A stretch of 64,000 nt of DNA from Pseudomonadota bacterium (lineage in GTDB: Bacteria; Pseudomonadota; Gammaproteobacteria; JAKAQQ01), in NCBI GenBank assembly GCA_021839245.1, contig JAKCBQ010000004.1:1-64000 (forward strand). Direction: 5' to 3'. The stretch's first letter is position 1. Each line of letters opens with the position of its first letter. The position numbers were made by a program, and so were the translations under genes. Positions 29,280-37,369 of this stretch are shown in pieces. The notes under the pieces were generated by a model. The model did not search any database. It saw only the letters and a program-made list of their open reading frames with translations, and was not told where the DNA came from.

Positions 29280-30590
29280 ATGATCGTTCCCGAGATTCTT
29301 CTCGTCCAGTCGCGCCATCGCGCCGGCAGCCTCGCGGCCATCCTCAAGGTTCTTGGCGACGCCGGTCTCGTCGTCGAGAACATCTCGGCCGTGAGCCGGG
29401 ACCAGGACCTCACGGTCTGGGAGATCACGGTCGAGATCGACGAGAACGACAGTCGGCGCGTCTACGAGGCGATCAACGCCCTGCCGAACGCCCGTATTCT
29501 TGGGACCTCCGATCGCGTCTTCGCCCGGCACCGCGGCGGCAAGATCGAGACCCGGAGCCGGATCACGATCAACAGCCATCAGATCCTGCGCGACATCTAC
29601 ACGCCCGGGGTGGCCCGGGTGTGCCTCGCCATCGAGCGCGAGCCGTCGCTCGTCTGGGATTACACGGCGCGCGCCAACACCGTCGGCATCGTCACCAACG
29701 CGACGGCCGTCCTCGGGCTCGGTCGTCTGCGACCCGAGGCGAGCCTTCCGGTGATGGAGGGCAAGGCCGCCCTCTTCGCCACCTTCGCCGGGATCTCGGC
29801 CGTCCCCGTGATTCTCGCCGACGCTTACGACGCGGAGGCGATCGTGACGACCGTTCAGCGCCTCGCCCCCTCGTTCGGCGCCGTTCAACTCGAGGACATC
29901 GCCGCCCCGACGTGCTTCGAGGTCGAGGAGGCGCTCCGCGCACGCCTCGACATCCCGGTCCTCCACGACGATCAGGAGGGCACCGCGGTCGTGGTCCTCG
30001 CGGCGCTCACCACGGTCACCCGGCGGCTCGGGCGCCCTCTCGAAACGCTTCGTATCGGGCACCTCGGGCTCGGTGCCGCCGGCTACGGCATCGCCCGACT
30101 CGTGCACATCGCCGGGGCGCGCACGCTCTTCGGGGCCGACATCGACCCGCGCGTCTGCGCGCGTTTCGCCGCCCTCGGGGGAACGATCCTGACCCTCGAG
30201 GAACTTCTCGAGCGCTGCGACGTCGTCATCGCCACAACCGGCAAAAAGGACCTCATCCCCGCGGAACGTATCCGCCGGGGGCAGATCGTCTTCGCGCTCT
30301 CGAATCCCGAACCCGAGATCACGCCGCACGCGGCCCTCGTCCACGGGGCGGCGGTGGCCACCGACGGGCGAAGCATGAACAATCTTCTCGCGTTCCCCGG
30401 TCTGTTCCGCGGGATCCTCGACCTGCGCGCCCGCCGCTTCGAAGATGCGCATCTGCTCGCCGCCGCCCAAGCCCTGGTCGCCCTCACCCCCGAAAAAGAC
30501 ATCACCCCCGACCCGCTTGATCCCAAGGTCCACGAGGCGGTGGCGGAGGCGGTCCGCCGGGTTGGGGCCGGCGACGACCACGCCCCCTAG
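29280..30590 (+). CDS. ACT domain-malic enzyme (malate dehydrogenase, decarboxylating)
   Basis: A 436-residue enzyme predicted to oxidise malate to pyruvate and CO2 with NAD(P). Residues about 1-80 form an ACT-type regulatory domain (VEILLVQSRHRAGSLAAILK-like start and a VSRDQDLTVWEIT core). The catalytic part follows with YTPGVARVCLAIE, the active-site lysine in MEGKAALFATFAGI, DAVVLQLEDIAAP-like metal sites and IPVLHDDQEGTAVV, then a Rossmann domain with LGLGAAGYGIARL. It ends near 436 without the phosphotransacetylase-like tail of large malic enzymes. The ACT domain suggests amino-acid or other ligand control. ATG at 29280 is the only start giving a full ACT domain. Confidence 0.85.
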   Translation: MIVPEILLVQSRHRAGSLAAILKVLGDAGLVVENISAVSRDQDLTVWEITVEIDENDSRRVYEAINALPNARILGTSDRVFARHRGGKIETRSRITINSHQILRDIYTPGVARVCLAIEREPSLVWDYTARANTVGIVTNATAVLGLGRLRPEASLPVMEGKAALFATFAGISAVPVILADAYDAEAIVTTVQRLAPSFGAVQLEDIAAPTCFEVEEALRARLDIPVLHDDQEGTAVVVLAALTTVTRRLGRPLETLRIGHLGLGAAGYGIARLVHIAGARTLFGADIDPRVCARFAALGGTILTLEELLERCDVVIATTGKKDLIPAERIRRGQIVFALSNPEPEITPHAALVHGAAVATDGRSMNNLLAFPGLFRGILDLRARRFEDAHLLAAAQALVALTPEKDITPDPLDPKVHEAVAEAVRRVGAGDDHAP

Positions 30591-30599
30591 AGCGCGCCT

Positions 30600-31067
30600 G
30601 TGGACGCCGCGACGCTCGTGCGCCTCAGGCGCTTCATCCCCGACGAACGTCTTCTCGAATGGTACGGTCCCTTCCGCCACATGCGGGTGCGGGTCCTCGA
30701 AGCTGCGGACGGCTGGCGGCGCCTGCGTCTTCTCTTGCCACTCAACCGGCGCACCCGCAACCTTCAGGGAACCATTTTCGGCGGAGCCCAGGCGGCCCTC
30801 GCCGACCCCGTCCCGGCGCTCGCCTGTGCACGCCTTTTCCCCGGCCTGCGGATCCTCACCCGCCGACTGGCCCTGGACTTCCAAGCGCCCGGGACGGGCG
30901 ATCTCGAACTGCGCTTCACCCTTGTCAAGGCGGCTGAAGAACAGCTCCACGCGCAGCTCACCTCCGCGGGGCGCGCGCGCTTGAGCTTCGGCTACGGGTT
31001 CTACCGCAGGGACGGTGTATGCTGCACACGCGTGACCAACACCGTCGACCTCCGTCCCCCCGCCTGA
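30600..31067 (+). CDS. Hotdog-fold thioesterase-like protein (DUF4442)
   Basis: A 155-residue protein with the single hotdog-fold pattern: LLPLNRRTRNLQGTIFGGAQ, the glycine- and Asn-containing turn, followed by an AALADPVPALACARLF helix. This is the DUF4442/YiiD C-terminal type of acyl-CoA thioesterase relatives. The real substrate is unknown. It is ten bases after the malic enzyme gene and one base overlapping the ABC ATPase gene (TGATG), so all four genes 29280-32808 form one transcript. GTG is the start codon. Confidence 0.75.
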   Translation: MDAATLVRLRRFIPDERLLEWYGPFRHMRVRVLEAADGWRRLRLLLPLNRRTRNLQGTIFGGAQAALADPVPALACARLFPGLRILTRRLALDFQAPGTGDLELRFTLVKAAEEQLHAQLTSAGRARLSFGYGFYRRDGVCCTRVTNTVDLRPPA

Positions 31068-32032
31068 TGCCGCCCCACGACGACGAGGCGCCCGCCTCTC
31101 CCCTGGCCCTCGAGATTGAGGGTCTCAGCAAGACCTACGCCGGAGGCGTGACCGCGCTCCACGGGCTCGACCTCAGGGTCGGGGCCGGCGAGTTCTTCGG
31201 CCTCCTCGGAGCCAACGGCGCCGGCAAGACCACGACCATCGGGATCGTCACCTCGCTCTGCCGCAAGAGCGGCGGCCACGTGCGTGTCTACGGGCACGAC
31301 CTCGACCGCGAACCGGCCGAGGTCCGCCGCCTGATCGGCCTCTGCCCCCAGGAAATCAACTTCAATCTCTTCGAGACTGTCGAGGACATTCTCACGAACC
31401 AAGCCGGTTTCTACGGTGTCCCGCGCCGTGTCGCGCGGACGCTCATCACACGCATCCTCGAGCAGCTCGACCTCGGGGCCAAGCGCCGCGCCGTGGCCCG
31501 CACGCTCTCGGGCGGCATGAAGAGACGGCTCCTGATCGCCCGGAGCCTCGTTCACGATCCCCGCCTCGTCATCCTCGACGAACCCACCGCCGGGGTCGAC
31601 GTCGAGATGCGGCGGGACACCTGGGCGTTCCTCCGCCGCCTGAACAGCGAGGGACGGACGATCATCCTGACGACGCACTACCTCGAAGAAGCCGAGCACC
31701 TGTGCGACCGCATCGCCATCCTCGATCACGGGCGGCTCCTCACCGTCGGCCCGCGACGCGAGCTTCTCACCCGGCTCGCCGAGGAAGTCTATCTCTTTGA
31801 TCTCGACAGCACGGCAGCGGGGCTCCCACCCCCGCCCCCCGGCGTCCGCTGGCGGACGCTCGACCCGCACACGCTCGAGGTGTTCGTGGCGCGCGACACC
31901 GATCTCACGACGCTGTTCCTCCGCCTCGCCGAGGCGGGCCTGCGCGTGCGCAGCCTGCGCAACCGGGCCAATCGCCTCGAGGAGCTTTTCCTGCATCTCA
32001 CCGCCCGTCCCGCGGAGGCCCCCGTCCCGTGA
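31067..32032 (+). CDS. ABC exporter, ATP-binding subunit (YadG-like)
   Basis: ATP-binding subunit (321 residues) of an ABC-2 exporter. Walker A FGLLGANGAGKTTTIGI, signature TLSGGMKRRLLIARSL, Walker B LVILDEPTAGVDVEM and switch histidine LTTHYLEEAEH. A coiled C-terminal region of 80 residues (FVARDTDLTTLFLRLAEAG) follows. The closest well-known relatives are YadG. The permease start overlaps its end by four bases. Confidence 0.88.
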   Translation: MPPHDDEAPASPLALEIEGLSKTYAGGVTALHGLDLRVGAGEFFGLLGANGAGKTTTIGIVTSLCRKSGGHVRVYGHDLDREPAEVRRLIGLCPQEINFNLFETVEDILTNQAGFYGVPRRVARTLITRILEQLDLGAKRRAVARTLSGGMKRRLLIARSLVHDPRLVILDEPTAGVDVEMRRDTWAFLRRLNSEGRTIILTTHYLEEAEHLCDRIAILDHGRLLTVGPRRELLTRLAEEVYLFDLDSTAAGLPPPPPGVRWRTLDPHTLEVFVARDTDLTTLFLRLAEAGLRVRSLRNRANRLEELFLHLTARPAEAPVP

Positions 32033-32808
32033 GTCCCTACTGGCGCACACAAGCCGTCGCCTTCGTCACCATCCTGCGCCGGGAGTTTCTGCGCATCCTG
32101 CGTATCTGGCCGCAGACACTCTTCCCGTCGGCGATCACCATGACGCTCTACTTCGTGATCTTCGGCAGCATCATCGGCCGCCGGGTCGGTCTGATGGACG
32201 GCGTGCCCTACATGGCCTACATCGCGCCGGGGCTCGTCATGATGGCGGTCATCACCAACTCCTACTCGAACGTCGTCTCCTCCTTTTTCGGTGCCAAATT
32301 CTCGCGCTACGTCGAAGAGCTCCTGGTCGCCCCTGTGGCCGACGTCGTCGTGCTTCTGGGCTACATGGGCGGCGGGATGATCCGCGGGCTCACCACCGGA
32401 CTCATCGTCACCGGGGTCGCTCTGTTCTTTGCGCACCTCGAGATCCGCCACCCGTGGATCATGCTCACCACGGTCCTCATCACCTCCGCCACTTTTTCGC
32501 TCGCCGGATTCCTCAATGCCCTCTTTGCCCGCAAGTTCGACGATATCTCGATCATTCCGACCTTCGTCCTCACCCCCCTCACCTACCTCGGCGGCGTCTT
32601 CTACTCGATCCGTGTGCTCCCGCCCTTCTGGCGAAGGCTCACACGCTTCAACCCCATTCTCTACATGGTCAACGCCTTTCGTGAAGGGGTGCTCGGCGTG
32701 AGCGACATCGGCATGGTGCGCGCCTATACGATGATGAGCCTCTTCCTCGCCCTCTTCTTTATCGCCGCCTACGTCGTCCTCCACCGCGCCCGGGGACTGA
32801 AAAGCTAG
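32029..32808 (+). CDS. ABC-2 permease (YadH-like)
   Basis: Membrane subunit of 259 residues with six hydrophobic segments, including the ABC-2 stretch TRFNPILYMVNAFREGVLG before the last helix and FGSIIGRRVG near TM1. YadH-type pairs with a YadG-type ATPase; substrate unknown. GTG start coupled to the ATPase gene. Its TAG stop begins the inverted repeat of the terminator at 32808. Confidence 0.88.
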   Translation: MSPYWRTQAVAFVTILRREFLRILRIWPQTLFPSAITMTLYFVIFGSIIGRRVGLMDGVPYMAYIAPGLVMMAVITNSYSNVVSSFFGAKFSRYVEELLVAPVADVVVLLGYMGGGMIRGLTTGLIVTGVALFFAHLEIRHPWIMLTTVLITSATFSLAGFLNALFARKFDDISIIPTFVLTPLTYLGGVFYSIRVLPPFWRRLTRFNPILYMVNAFREGVLGVSDIGMVRAYTMMSLFLALFFIAAYVVLHRARGLKS

Positions 32809-32840
32809 CGTCCCGACCCTCACGCGGAGGGCCGGGACGC
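32808..32840. terminator. Bidirectional terminator-like hairpin between yadH-like and degQ genes
   Basis: GCGTCCC.ACCCTC pairs with GAGGG.CGGGACGC around a five-base loop, giving about 13 pairs. It sits between two converging genes, 1 base after yadH and 28 bases before the degQ stop. There is no U-tract on either strand, so it may be a 3' protecting or Rho-assisted structure. Confidence 0.6.
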
Positions 32841-32868
32841 ACGCGGGGGGCCGTCTGGGCCCCGGAGG

Positions 32869-34314
32869 TCACTTGCGCAGAGGCACCGTGGTCACGAAGA
32901 TCTGCGAACCGCGCTGGACCGTGAGGAGAAGGACCCCGGCCTTGTGGTGGGCCAGGACAGCCCGGAACTGGGCGAGGTTGGCGACCGGTACTTCGTCGAC
33001 CGCCGTGATCACGTCCCCGACGTCGAGCGGGGGGTTCGCCCGAGCGGCCGGCCCACCGGGATTCACACCCACCACCAGCACCCCGTGAATCCGTCCGTAA
33101 AGAGGGGATCCGGGGGTGATGTTCGAGAGGGCGATCCCGAGATCGACGTGTTTCGGGAAGGCGGAGACCCCCATCGAACGGGCCGACCCGAGACGGGCCC
33201 GGAGCGTAAGACGGCGGCCGTGGCGCAGAATCACCAGGCGCACCACTGTTCCCACACGCTTCACGCCGATGTAGGCCTCGAGATCGGAGATATTGCGGAT
33301 CCGGTGGCCGTTGAGCGAGACGATCACGTCGTACTGACGCACACCGGCATGCGCGGCGCCCGAGCCGGGGAGGACCTCCGTCACGAGAGCGCCTTGGGTA
33401 TTGCGCGGCAGCCCCAGGGCCTCGGCGCGTTGCGGCGAGAGATCCTCGACATAGACGCCGAGGACGCCGCGTTCGACACGACCGTACTTGATGATCTGGT
33501 CCATCACCTGGCGGGCGAGATCGACCGGAATGGCAAAGCCGATACCGATGTTGCCGCCGTCGTTCTCGGTCAGGATTGCGGTGTTGATGCCCACCAGATG
33601 GCCACGGAGATTCACAAGCGCGCCGCCGGAGTTGCCGGGGTTGATCGCCGCGTCGGTCTGGATGAAAGTATCGCCTTCGTCCTTGCCGATGTTCGTGCGG
33701 CCGAGACCGCTCACGATCCCGAACGTGGCGGTGTGCTCGAGCCCAAAGGGATTGCCGATGGCCACGACGAAATCCCCAACCTCGAGACGGTCGGAATTAC
33801 CGAAGACGATCTGCTGCAGGTGCCGGGCGTGAATTTGGAGCACCGCGAGGTCACTGCGACGATCGACGCCGACCACCCGGGCCTTGTAGCGGTCGTTGTT
33901 GTAGGTGGTCACCACGATGGAATGCGCGTGGCGGATCACGTGGTCGTTGGTGAGGATATAGCCTTTGCGGGCGTTCACGATCACCCCCGAACCCAGGGCC
34001 TCGAAGTGCTGCACCACCGGAGCCTCGGGGGCGAGGTTGAAGAACTGACCAAAAAAGGGATTCTGGAAGAAGGGGGTGAGAGGCGAGCGACGCACCGGCA
34101 GCGTGCCCCGGGTGGCGATGTTGACCACCGCCGGGGTGACGGCGTGGATCATCGGCGCGAGGCTGGGGACCGGCGCCCCGTCGCGAAACACCGGCATGAG
34201 TGTGCGGGCACGCGGGGCGGCAAGCGCCGGGACACGGGCCCCGAGGGTGAGGGCCACGTTGACGGCCGTAAGGAGGACAACGAGAACAAGCGCGGTCAAG
34301 GACCAACGTTTCAT
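32869..34314 (-). CDS. degQ: Periplasmic serine protease, DegP/DegQ (HtrA) family
   Basis: Periplasmic quality-control protease of 481 residues. A signal peptide or anchor is visible in KRWSLTALVLVVLLTAVNVA, and the catalytic triad is His125 (LTNDHVI), Asp155 (RRSDLAVL) and Ser229 (NPGNSGGAL). Two PDZ domains follow: one at about 270-365 and one at about 380-481. ATG at 34314 gives the proper signal; the upstream frame to 34383 does not. The gene is transcribed towards the yadH terminator, away from the hsp20 gene 150 bases upstream. The catalytic domain is closer to DegQ/DegP than DegS because of the two PDZ domains. Confidence 0.9.
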   Translation of the reverse strand: MKRWSLTALVLVVLLTAVNVALTLGARVPALAAPRARTLMPVFRDGAPVPSLAPMIHAVTPAVVNIATRGTLPVRRSPLTPFFQNPFFGQFFNLAPEAPVVQHFEALGSGVIVNARKGYILTNDHVIRHAHSIVVTTYNNDRYKARVVGVDRRSDLAVLQIHARHLQQIVFGNSDRLEVGDFVVAIGNPFGLEHTATFGIVSGLGRTNIGKDEGDTFIQTDAAINPGNSGGALVNLRGHLVGINTAILTENDGGNIGIGFAIPVDLARQVMDQIIKYGRVERGVLGVYVEDLSPQRAEALGLPRNTQGALVTEVLPGSGAAHAGVRQYDVIVSLNGHRIRNISDLEAYIGVKRVGTVVRLVILRHGRRLTLRARLGSARSMGVSAFPKHVDLGIALSNITPGSPLYGRIHGVLVVGVNPGGPAARANPPLDVGDVITAVDEVPVANLAQFRAVLAHHKAGVLLLTVQRGSQIFVTTVPLRK

Positions 34315-34397
34315 GGGCGAGACTCCAGAATCGGGAACCATACAAAAGCCCCCCGCCCGTCCGGGACGGCATGCGAAGGGCACTCCGTGAAGTTAGG

Positions 34398-34439
34398 ACC
34401 GCCGTTCTTTCCGGGGAGTTCCCCGGAAAGAACGGCGGT
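34398..34439 (-). terminator. Perfect 19-bp inverted repeat downstream of hsp20
   Basis: Nineteen bases, ACCGCCGTTCTTTCCGGGG, are followed by the loop AGTT and then their exact complement. It lies 28 bases after the hsp20 stop on the minus strand and 84 bases ahead of the degQ start. The strand is most likely that of hsp20, although there is no U-tract. The perfect match suggests selection for RNA structure. Confidence 0.65.
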
Positions 34440-34466
34440 GACGAACCGCTCGAGCAGCGGCACGGG

Positions 34467-34907
34467 TCAGGATTCGACCGCGATCCGGCGCGGGCGCAGC
34501 TTCTCGTGCTTCGGGATCGTGATCTCGAGCACCCCGTCGCGGCCCCGGGCCTGGATGCCGTCGGGATTGGCGGTGTCGGGCAGCGCAAAGCGGCGGTGGA
34601 AAACGCCGGTAATCCGCTCCATGCGGTGGTATTTCTCGCGCTCCTCGACGGACTCGCTCGTCCGCTCGCCGCGGATGCTGAGCACCCCGTTCTCCATCGT
34701 GACCTCGATGTGTTTCGGATCCACGCCCGGAATATCGGCCCGGATCACGAAATGGTCCTTCTCCTCCTTGACGTCAACAAGCGGCACCCATTCCGTATTG
34801 ACCACACTCACGTCCTCGAGCTGCTCGCGCAGCCGGTTCATGAACTGGCCAAGATCTTTTTCGATCGCGCTGGCCGGATACCAGGTGTCATAACGAACCA
34901 GAGCCAT
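34467..34907 (-). CDS. Small heat-shock protein, Hsp20/alpha-crystallin family
   Basis: ATP-independent holdase chaperone of 146 residues that binds unfolding proteins. The alpha-crystallin domain runs from about residue 42 to 135, with VDVKEEKDHFVIRADIPGVD, IEVTMENGVLSIRGER and the closing GVLEITIPKHEK; the usual C-terminal I-x-I tail is weak (RRIAVES). A very good ribosome binding site, GGAGGTGA, sits eight bases ahead of the ATG, next to a hairpin that can cover it. Confidence 0.92.
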   Translation of the reverse strand: MALVRYDTWYPASAIEKDLGQFMNRLREQLEDVSVVNTEWVPLVDVKEEKDHFVIRADIPGVDPKHIEVTMENGVLSIRGERTSESVEEREKYHRMERITGVFHRRFALPDTANPDGIQARGRDGVLEITIPKHEKLRPRRIAVES

Positions 34908-34916
34908 GAGTCATCA

Positions 34917-34929
34917 CCTCCACAGAAGG
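34917..34929 (-). promoter_or_regulatory. Possible thermosensor hairpin over the hsp20 ribosome binding site
   Basis: On the minus strand CCTTC, then the triloop TGT, then GGAGG: the first segment can pair with all five bases of the Shine-Dalgarno core, including a U-G pair. Such SD-covering hairpins act as RNA thermometers before small heat-shock genes. A larger hairpin (GGGCGGTG.../CACCCGCCC-type) lies 25 bases upstream. The stem is short, so this is a suggestion only. Confidence 0.35.
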
Positions 34930-35098
34930 ACTGTCGTGGGTTGCTGAGGGCGGGTGCACCGCCCTTTCCGCTGTTCACGCTGGGGGCGCGGGGCACGGGT
35001 TTCAAGACCGCCGCGCGCAGCTCGACCGTCCACGCGCCCTCGGGCCCTCCGGACCCGCCCTGATCCGGCCGGTTCCACCGCGAATCCGAGCACCACCC

Positions 35099-35127
35099 TT
35101 GACCGGCGCCGGAGAGAGCGCTACCCT
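35099..35127 (+). promoter_or_regulatory. Putative sigma-70 promoter for nrdJab
   Basis: TTGACC (35099-35104), a 17-base spacer and TACCCT (35122-35127) form the best-spaced promoter in the window. The start site would fall near 35133, inside the palindrome ACCCTAAGGGT, and another palindrome (CCCTACCGGTAGGG, 35155-35168) follows in the leader. They may be operator sites, but neither matches the NrdR box. Confidence 0.55.
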
Positions 35128-35205
35128 AAGGGTGGGCCCGGATCCCGAAAGAACCCCTACCGGTAGGGCCCAACCGACGATAAGAGCCGCCTGCGAGGTC
35201 TCCCG

Positions 35206-37353
35206 ATGAAGCCCCTTCCTTTCCCGGCCGAACCCCCCCGTGACACGGTCCCCCTCCAGGAAGCCTCCTTGGACATTTGGGACAAAAAGTACCGCCTCAA
35301 GGACAAGCACGGGAACGCGGTCGACGCCACGATCGACGAGACCTACGCCCGCATCGCGCGGGTTCTGGCCGAGGTCGAGGCGCCCGCCGAGCGCGCGCGC
35401 TGGGAGGAGGCGTTTCTCCGTGCGCTCCGCGCGGGGGCCATCCCCGCCGGACGCATCGTTTCGAACGCCGGCGCCCTCGAGTACAAACCGGCCACCTCGA
35501 CGATCAACTGCACGGTCTCCGGGACGATCCGCGACTCGATGAACGACATCCTGCAGAAAGTGCACGAGGCGGGGCTGACACTCAAGGCCGGGTGCGGGAT
35601 CGGCTACGAGTTCTCGACGTTGCGCCCGCGCGGCGCCTACGTGGCCGGCGCGGGCTCGTACACCTCGGGTCCCCTCTCGTTCATGGACATCTACGACCGG
35701 ATGTGCTTCACCGTCTCCTCGGCCGGAGGCCGCCGGGGGGCGCAGATGGCCACGTTCGACGTCGGCCATCCCGACGTCCTCGATTTCATCCGCGCCAAGC
35801 GTGAAAACGGTCGCCTGCGCCAGTTCAATCTCTCGCTTTTGATCAGCGAGGCGTTCATGGAGGCGGTGAAGACCGACGCCCTCTGGCCGCTCGCTTTCCC
35901 TCTCGATCCGCGCGAAGCCCAGATGAACGGGATCGACACGCAGGACCCCGCCCAGGTGATCTGGCGGCACGGACCGCTGCGCGAGGGGTACATCACCGAC
36001 ACCGAGGGACGGGTGGCCTGCAAAGTCTACAAGCGCGTTCCCGCCCGTCACCTGTGGGGCGAGATCATGCGCTCAACCTACGACTACGCGGAACCGGGCT
36101 TCATCCTCATCGACCGCGTCAACGAACTCAACAACAACTGGTGGTGCGAAAACATCCGCGCCACGAACCCCTGCGGCGAACAGCCGTTGCCGCCGTACGG
36201 CTCGTGCCTTCTCGGGTCGGTGAACCTGACGTCCTTCGTCCGCGAGCCCTTCACGGCGGGGGCCCGCTTCGACTGGGACGCCTACCGCGAGGTCGTGCGC
36301 GTCTTCACCCGCATGCTCGACAACGTCGTCGAGATCAACGGGCTCCCCCTCGAGCGGCAACGGCGCGAGATCGTCCGCAAACGCCGCCACGGCATGGGGT
36401 TCCTCGGCCTGGGCTCCACACTCGTCCTTCTCGGCCTCCGCTACGGGTCGGAGGATGCCGCCCGCTTCACCGAGGAGGTGGCCCGCGAAATGGCCGTCAC
36501 CGGCTGGGAAGAGGCCCTGATCCTGGCCCGCGAGAAAGGCCCGGCTCCGATCCTCGAGGAAGACTTCGAGATCACACCCGAGATGCTGGCCTTGCGCCCG
36601 GAACTCGCCCGCGACGGGCACCGCGCCGGCGAGCGTCTGCCCGGCCGTGTGCTCCACGCCCGCTACAGCCGCTATTTCCGCCGACTGGCCGAAATCCGTC
36701 CCGACCTCGTCGCCGCCCTCGCCGAGACCGGCGCCCGCTTCACGCACCACACGTCGATCGCGCCGACCGGGACCATCTCGCTCGCCCTGGCCAACAACGC
36801 CTCGAACGGCATCGAGCCGAGCTTCGCCCATCACTACTTTCGCAACATCATTCGCGAAGGGCGCAAGACGAAAGAGCGGGTCGACGTCTATTCTTACGAA
36901 CTTCTGGCCTACCGCACCCTGGTCGATCCCGAAGCCGATCCGGAAACCGAGGCCGGGCGCAAACGGCTCCCGCCCAACTTCGTCGCCTCGGGCGACATCA
37001 CGCCGCACGAGCACGTGGTCATGCAGGCCGCCGCCCAACGCTGGATCGACTCCTCCATTTCGAAGACGGTCAACGTCCCGACGGACTGTCCCTTCGACGC
37101 GTTCAAGGGCATTTACCTCGAAGCCTACGAAGCCGGCCTCAAGGGCTGCACGACCTTCCGCTTCAATCCCGAAGCCTTCCAAGGGGTGCTCGTCCGCCAG
37201 GAGGATCTCGCCCGCACCGTCTACACCTTCGTTCTTGAAGACGGGCGGCGCATCGAGGCCCGCGGCGACGAAGAAGTGTTCTACGACGGCGAGACCCACA
37301 CCGCCGCCAATCTCTACGACGCCCTCAAAGAGGGCTACTACGGCAAATGGTGA
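35206..37353 (+). CDS. nrdJa: Adenosylcobalamin-dependent ribonucleotide reductase, catalytic part
   Basis: Class II reductase that makes deoxyribonucleotides with a radical generated from vitamin B12 coenzyme, with or without oxygen. The 715-residue chain has the conserved ATSTINCTVSGTIRDSMNDI (redox Cys102), GYEFSTLRPRG, the radical/active-site finger NPCGEQPLPPYGSCLLGSVN near 320-340, and APTGTISLALANNASNG. The C-terminal cysteine pair that reloads the active site is absent here and is found in the next gene, as in the split NrdJa/NrdJb of Pseudomonas. ATG at 35206. Confidence 0.93.
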   Translation: MKPLPFPAEPPRDTVPLQEASLDIWDKKYRLKDKHGNAVDATIDETYARIARVLAEVEAPAERARWEEAFLRALRAGAIPAGRIVSNAGALEYKPATSTINCTVSGTIRDSMNDILQKVHEAGLTLKAGCGIGYEFSTLRPRGAYVAGAGSYTSGPLSFMDIYDRMCFTVSSAGGRRGAQMATFDVGHPDVLDFIRAKRENGRLRQFNLSLLISEAFMEAVKTDALWPLAFPLDPREAQMNGIDTQDPAQVIWRHGPLREGYITDTEGRVACKVYKRVPARHLWGEIMRSTYDYAEPGFILIDRVNELNNNWWCENIRATNPCGEQPLPPYGSCLLGSVNLTSFVREPFTAGARFDWDAYREVVRVFTRMLDNVVEINGLPLERQRREIVRKRRHGMGFLGLGSTLVLLGLRYGSEDAARFTEEVAREMAVTGWEEALILAREKGPAPILEEDFEITPEMLALRPELARDGHRAGERLPGRVLHARYSRYFRRLAEIRPDLVAALAETGARFTHHTSIAPTGTISLALANNASNGIEPSFAHHYFRNIIREGRKTKERVDVYSYELLAYRTLVDPEADPETEAGRKRLPPNFVASGDITPHEHVVMQAAAQRWIDSSISKTVNVPTDCPFDAFKGIYLEAYEAGLKGCTTFRFNPEAFQGVLVRQEDLARTVYTFVLEDGRRIEARGDEEVFYDGETHTAANLYDALKEGYYGKW

Positions 37354-37369
37354 CCCGGAGGGACCGCCC

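Noticed and set aside
29061-30950. 629-codon open frame on the minus strand
   Set aside because: Shadow of the malic enzyme gene, with the composition of a reverse frame in GC-rich DNA.
32944-34893. 649-codon open frame on the plus strand
   Set aside because: Opposite strand of degQ and hsp20; no family similarity.
34930-35205. Cobalamin riboswitch upstream of nrdJ
   Set aside because: A B12-dependent enzyme invites one, but the conserved B12 box and the multi-arm core are absent; only short palindromes are present.
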